Positions 60,608 through 64,000 of a stretch of 64,000 nucleotides of DNA are shown one piece after another. Made by a program: the position numbers and the translations under genes. How positions within the stretch are numbered: the first letter of the stretch is position 1; every line of letters begins with the position of its first letter. The DNA is from Aquificaceae bacterium (lineage in GTDB: Bacteria; Aquificota; Aquificia; Aquificales; Aquificaceae): NCBI GenBank assembly GCA_027014155.1, contig JALWEG010000023.1, positions 50,383 to 114,382 of the forward strand. The letters are read 5' to 3'. The notes below the pieces were generated by a model. That model worked only from the letters and a program-made list of their open reading frames with translations. It was not told the DNA's origin and searched no databases.

Positions 60608-61333
60608 TTGGTCTTTGAGAAAGCCAAGGGCATAGTCAAGAAGGTAACCCTTGAGGTAATCTACGAGGTAGTTGAGGAAAAGAGCAAAGAGATTCTGGAG
60701 CGGGTTGACGAGCTGGAAAGGAAGCAGGAGGAGAACTTCAGATTCATAAACCAAAAGCTGGAGGAGTTTAAACACGTGAGCAGAGAGGAACTCAGCGCCG
60801 TCAATCATAGGATTGACCAAACGAACCACAGGATTGACCTCTTAAGAAGCGATTTAGACCAAAAGCTGGAACAGGCTAAACAAGAAACCAGAGAAGAGAT
60901 AAACACTGTGAATCAAAGGTTAGACCAGTTTAGGCAAGAGACCAAGGAAGAGATAAACGCTGTAAACCAGAGAATTGACCTGCTCAGACAGGAGACCAAG
61001 GAAGAAATAAACGCTGTAAACCAGAGGTTAGACCAATTTAGGCAGGAAACTAAAGAGGAGATAAACGCTGTAAATCAAAGAATTGACCTGCTCAGACAGG
61101 AAACGGAGCAAAAGCTGGAGCAAATGAAACAGTATATAGACAAAAGATTTGAGCAGTCCAAGCAGGAGACGGAGCAAAAGCTGGAACAGCTAAGACAAGA
61201 GATAAAGGAGGAAATGAGCGCGCTAAGGGAAGAAGTAAAGAGAGCCAACGACAGGATAGACTTTGTCAGCCAAGGCTTAAATCAAAGGATGGACACGATT
61301 ATACAGATGCTATCGGAAATACTGAGGAAGTAA
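60608..61333 (+). CDS. Coiled-coil repeat protein
   Basis: A 241-residue, charged, almost entirely coiled-coil protein, rich in E, Q, K and R and lacking cysteine, tryptophan and any membrane helix. Four tandem 18-residue repeats fill residues 98-169, alternating NAVNQRLDQFRQETKEE and NAVNQRIDLLRQETKEE types, so the true period is 36 residues. The ends diverge and carry hydrophobic tips (IIQMLSEIL). It is probably a structural or tethering protein, like the DUF1640-type group, but the family is uncertain. TTG at 60608 is the start, supported by GAGGGAG 7 nt upstream. Confidence 0.6.
   Translation: MVFEKAKGIVKKVTLEVIYEVVEEKSKEILERVDELERKQEENFRFINQKLEEFKHVSREELSAVNHRIDQTNHRIDLLRSDLDQKLEQAKQETREEINTVNQRLDQFRQETKEEINAVNQRIDLLRQETKEEINAVNQRLDQFRQETKEEINAVNQRIDLLRQETEQKLEQMKQYIDKRFEQSKQETEQKLEQLRQEIKEEMSALREEVKRANDRIDFVSQGLNQRMDTIIQMLSEILRK
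60899..61114 (+). repeat. Four 54-bp tandem repeats in the coiled-coil gene
   Basis: Four in-frame copies of a 54-bp unit coding for 18 residues, in alternating pairs. Units two and four, and one and three, are the closest matches, so the array probably grew by duplication of a 108-bp pair. Repeat number may vary between strains. Confidence 0.8.
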
Positions 61334-61379
61334 AATGCTTTCCATAGAAACGAGCACGGCAAAAAACGCTAAAAAAAAC

Positions 61380-61408
61380 TTGACACGCACACGCTGCTCT
61401 GTTAATAT
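61380..61408 (+). promoter_or_regulatory. Strong sigma-70 promoter of the secreted protein gene
   Basis: TTGACA (61380-61385), 17 bp, TAATAT (61403-61408), a near-consensus promoter. The leader is about 30 nt long and has AGGAGGG (61433-61439) before the ATG at 61447. The gene is thus set up for high expression. Confidence 0.75.
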
Positions 61409-61446
61409 TGTTATTGACAAAAATTACTTTTAGGAGGGTAGAAGAT

Positions 61447-62463
61447 ATGAAGAAGTATGCGATTGGCTTGGCAACGGCAGCAATATTTGGTGCTGGCGCA
61501 CTCCAGCATGCGAAAGCAAACGATGTCGTGATTCCTTACATCAAGACGGGCGGAAACTGGGTATCTCTGGTAGGCTTTGTAGCCATTGATGCCGCATACG
61601 CAGGGCCGGGAGCTGACGCCAACGGAGACCTTCACTTCATCTTTTGGCATAAGCAAGAGAGTGGTGAAGGTTTGGCGGCCGGTACTTACAATGCAGTTGC
61701 AGACAACAACGCTGTTTTCGGTGGAGCCGATAGGAGTTATGACGATGCTCCTTGCGTAGAGTATAACAGGGTGGTTCGTGCCACCGACCTTGACTTTACC
61801 ACGGTTGATGTTTCAGAATCAAATATGCTGGGTCTAACAAGAAACGTCCTCGGCTTGGCCGATGGAGATGATGGCGGTGTAACCGGAACTGTTCCTGCTG
61901 ATGCTGCAGATGTAGCTCCTCCTATCGGGCACATCACGGACGCATACCTATATATAGAGAACGACCAAAACGGTGCTACCGAAAACTTGGCTGCGGAGGC
62001 CGTTGTATTTGATATGGCCACCGGTATGTTCTACTACCAGTATGGTATAGACGTTCAGGATTCCGTAGTGGCTTTTGCCGGAACCGCTACCAAGGTGGTA
62101 ATGTTCCAGGGAACGGATTATGCCAGCACCGGTATATACCACATAGCTCCTGCCACTGCGAACGCTTTACGTGCAGCTCCCAACATAGCTGCAACGCTTA
62201 CCGTAAGCAACGGAACCGCCTACGACAGGGAAGAGCACGTCAAGAGCGGAACGAGGCCGGTGCAGCTCGTATGCTTAGCACTTGTACCCGTAGAAAGCCT
62301 GTTTACACCAGGAAACTGGAACGACCTCAGGCAGACGGGTGGTTGGTTCTGGCTAACGGACACCCAGGGTCTTTCCTTCAAGGGAGAAGTTTACAGCATA
62401 GGAACTAGGCCCAACATATTTGCACCTCTCAAGACCTACGACAACTCCTTGGATGGAAACTGA
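61447..62463 (+). CDS. Abundant secreted protein of unknown function
   Basis: A 338-residue exported protein. The signal peptide MKKYAIGLATAAIFGAGALQHAKA is cut near residue 24. The mature part is acidic and rich in alanine, glycine, aspartate and threonine, with beta-strand-like runs (DVVIPYIKTGGNWVSLVGFVAIDA, AYLYIENDQN, MATGMFYYQYGID) and few cysteines. I do not recognise a family. The strong promoter, good ribosome binding site, single-gene transcript and clean terminator suggest a major surface or envelope protein. The start is ATG 61447; a longer frame from 61408 starts inside the promoter. Confidence 0.7.
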   Translation: MKKYAIGLATAAIFGAGALQHAKANDVVIPYIKTGGNWVSLVGFVAIDAAYAGPGADANGDLHFIFWHKQESGEGLAAGTYNAVADNNAVFGGADRSYDDAPCVEYNRVVRATDLDFTTVDVSESNMLGLTRNVLGLADGDDGGVTGTVPADAADVAPPIGHITDAYLYIENDQNGATENLAAEAVVFDMATGMFYYQYGIDVQDSVVAFAGTATKVVMFQGTDYASTGIYHIAPATANALRAAPNIAATLTVSNGTAYDREEHVKSGTRPVQLVCLALVPVESLFTPGNWNDLRQTGGWFWLTDTQGLSFKGEVYSIGTRPNIFAPLKTYDNSLDGN

Positions 62464-62486
62464 TTTTTGCTAATTTGGCTTTTTTC

Positions 62487-62514
62487 AAAAAGGGGCTTTT
62501 TGCCCCTTTTTTTT
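62487..62514 (+). terminator. Rho-independent terminator after the secreted protein gene
   Basis: AAAAAGGGGC (62487-62496), TTTTT loop, GCCCC (62502-62506) then TTTTTTTT. A clear intrinsic terminator; on the minus strand the A-run also gives a second T-run, so it could work both ways. Confidence 0.9.
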
Positions 62515-62546
62515 ATGCTTTCTGCTGAAAAGGAGGTGGTATTACC

Positions 62547-64000
62547 GTGTTTAGGTTTTTGCTTATCCTTCTTGTGGGGTTGTTTACAAGCACCTCCTAC
62601 GCCGTTAAAACATACGCTTTTGAAGACGCAAGCACAACTGTAAGCTACGGAATCTCTTCTCCTAAGCTGTTTAAATATAAAGACCATGTATTTATAATCT
62701 ACAGGACAAAAGATGACAATATAGTAATGAAAAAATTAGGTGAAGATGGAAAAACAGATACACTTACGGTATCTACGAAAGATTTTTATAACAAAGGCTT
62801 TAATCTTTACCTAAAAGATAAATACGCCTATATACCTTATTGGGAAAAAAGCTCAACCCAGAAAAGGGTTAGCGTAGCCAAAGTGGATTTAGATTCGTTT
62901 AAGTTAATTTCCCGTTCAACCGTTAGCGGTAAAAACGAAGAACCCCTTGGTAAGCCGGAAATTATAAACTTTGAAGGTAAATGGTTTGTTTTTTGGCTTG
63001 ACGAAAGTAAAGATAAAGAGATTAGCAACTTCTACAAGATTTACGGTCGTTCTTCTTCGGACATAAAGAAATGGAACGATAAACCGGATTACAAATTTAA
63101 AACTGTAAGTTTGGACCCAAAACCGATTATTTTTAAAGGAGAGTTATATCTTTTCGGATACGGATGCAAAGGTCAAAAGTGTGGTATCTTTGTATCTAAA
63201 TACGACAAAGTTAGAGATAAATTTTCAGAAGAAAAGCTCGTACTGGCCTTTGTAGAAAACGGAAAAAGGAAGATAACTTACGAAAAGTATTATATTGACC
63301 TTGTAGGCGACTACATCTCGCTCAGAACTTACAACCCGGAGGGTAAAGAAATTTACAACTGCCTATCTTCAAACGGCTTAGATTTTGAATGCAAAGTCGT
63401 GGACATTTCTAAATATGTACCTAAAAAGGAAGAACTCAAGCATATCAGGATTGATTACATGGACTCCCATGTAGCGAGCAGACGTATATACTATGTGCTA
63501 TCCATAACTCCCCTGTCTGCTTTCAAAGTAAAGGGTGTTTATTTCCCAAGGAAGGGGAATACATTTATACTTTACTCGGATAACTACGGTAAGGACTGGA
63601 AGTTTTTGAGATTGGCCGAAAATCGGGAATTCGTGCACACCCAATATATTCCTTCCGTTTACGCCGACGATAAAGGATTTGTAGTCGTCGCCTGGAGCGA
63701 TTTCAGGTATATAAAACCTCAACCCTTCTTAAGCGTATCTAAGGATTTTGGAAACAGTTGGGTTAAGGACGTGGCTTTGCATAAACCTTACTCATTACGT
63801 GCAGATATTCCACAAGTGAAGGTTATAGACGGAGATATATACGTATGGTATATAGTAAAAACCAAGCTAATTGGGTCAGAAGGATACTTAGAGCTAAAAA
63901 AGTTAACCTACGAAGACCTCTTGAGTTTGAAAAATAAGTACGAAGAGACTCCTTCAGAAAAAAAGGAGCAGCTGTTGCAAAAGAGGGTTAAGGAATATAT
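62547..64000 (+). CDS. Secreted Asp-box (BNR-type) protein, cut by window edge
   Basis: An open frame from GTG 62547 to the window end (484 codons, no stop). AAAAGGAGGTGG at 62528-62539 supports the start. A signal peptide (FRFLLILLVGLFTSTSYA) covers the first 20 residues. The rest is beta-rich, repeating W/Y-containing strands such as KDHVFIIYRTKDDN and YVWYIVKTKLIG. One full Asp-box, SKDFGNSW, is present, and another looser one, SDNYGKDW, points to a sialidase-like beta-propeller. GC is about 37%, well below its neighbours, suggesting acquisition from elsewhere. Function unknown. Confidence 0.65.
   Translation, partial: MFRFLLILLVGLFTSTSYAVKTYAFEDASTTVSYGISSPKLFKYKDHVFIIYRTKDDNIVMKKLGEDGKTDTLTVSTKDFYNKGFNLYLKDKYAYIPYWEKSSTQKRVSVAKVDLDSFKLISRSTVSGKNEEPLGKPEIINFEGKWFVFWLDESKDKEISNFYKIYGRSSSDIKKWNDKPDYKFKTVSLDPKPIIFKGELYLFGYGCKGQKCGIFVSKYDKVRDKFSEEKLVLAFVENGKRKITYEKYYIDLVGDYISLRTYNPEGKEIYNCLSSNGLDFECKVVDISKYVPKKEELKHIRIDYMDSHVASRRIYYVLSITPLSAFKVKGVYFPRKGNTFILYSDNYGKDWKFLRLAENREFVHTQYIPSVYADDKGFVVVAWSDFRYIKPQPFLSVSKDFGNSWVKDVALHKPYSLRADIPQVKVIDGDIYVWYIVKTKLIGSEGYLELKKLTYEDLLSLKNKYEETPSEKKEQLLQKRVKEY

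Overview
The window looks like chromosomal DNA from a chemolithoautotrophic, probably thermophilic member of the Aquificaceae (Hydrogenobacter / Hydrogenivirga / Thermocrinis type). This is inferred from protein character and gene content: heavy AGG/AGA and ATA codon use, many overlapping start/stop codons, a sulfide:quinone oxidoreductase of 430 residues whose three cysteines fall at 124, 156 and 347 as recalled for the Aquifex enzyme, Tat-exported flavocytochrome c-like sulfide dehydrogenases, an archaeal-type RNA ligase with its PIN partner, and a Gram-negative envelope (LptA/LptC, KdsC). The genus cannot be fixed from sequence alone. GC is near 50% except in two low-GC patches. I see no tRNA, rRNA, CRISPR array or intact insertion sequence.

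1-10,900: minus-strand pyrG (5' part) and a four-gene signalling operon (roadblock, MglA-like GTPase, unknown two-repeat protein, heme-type HAMP sensor); then glnE, RNA ligase with its convergent PIN partner, and a sigma-54 response regulator facing its histidine kinase. 10,926-14,475: a sigma-54 promoter with paired upstream activator sites drives a Tat-exported cluster FccB-like / Rieske / FccB-like. 14,555-19,787: OmpA-like lipoprotein, M48 protease, argJ, coaE, flavin oxidoreductase. 19,905-22,947: a two-gene holin/endolysin cassette, purH, rimM. 23,015-26,576: LPS genes (kdsC, lptC, lptA), an HU protein and a geranylgeranyl-reductase-like flavoprotein. 26,577-29,944: a structured RNA element, a small protein, rlmD-nusA-rimP. 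29,983-36,760: M50 protease, an encapsulin, and a murB-ddl-ftsQ-ftsA-ftsZ division cluster. 36,815-43,313: a second copy of the structured RNA, then thrS, plsC, recN, hpt, rimI, dxr.

43,387-49,745: a PEGA lipoprotein behind a structured leader RNA, a cytochrome c oxidase operon (coxC-sco-coxB-coxA) and a divergent sqr, so sulfide oxidation to the quinone pool and terminal oxygen reduction share one control region. 49,817-52,881: TetR and Rrf2 regulators, an NnrS-like membrane protein and a hemerythrin. 53,068-57,720: a second copy of the same leader RNA in front of two type IV pilin genes, a DUF2723 glycosyltransferase, an unknown membrane protein and a GT9 glycosyltransferase (probably pilus production and glycosylation). 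57,750-64,000: dienelactone hydrolase, guaA, methyltransferase, a coiled-coil repeat protein, a strongly expressed secreted protein, and a truncated low-GC Asp-box protein.

The most interesting items are: (i) a pseudoknot-capable leader RNA present twice with compensatory base changes, upstream of a pilin and of a lipoprotein; (ii) two roughly 74%-identical, 190-nt ungapped copies of an omega-RNA/HEARO-like structured RNA with no transposase or nuclease gene; (iii) the sigma-54 regulated FccB-Rieske-FccB cluster with a shared TGTCA-N4-TGACA operator; (iv) the GTPase/heme-sensor operon; (v) an encapsulin with no adjacent cargo.
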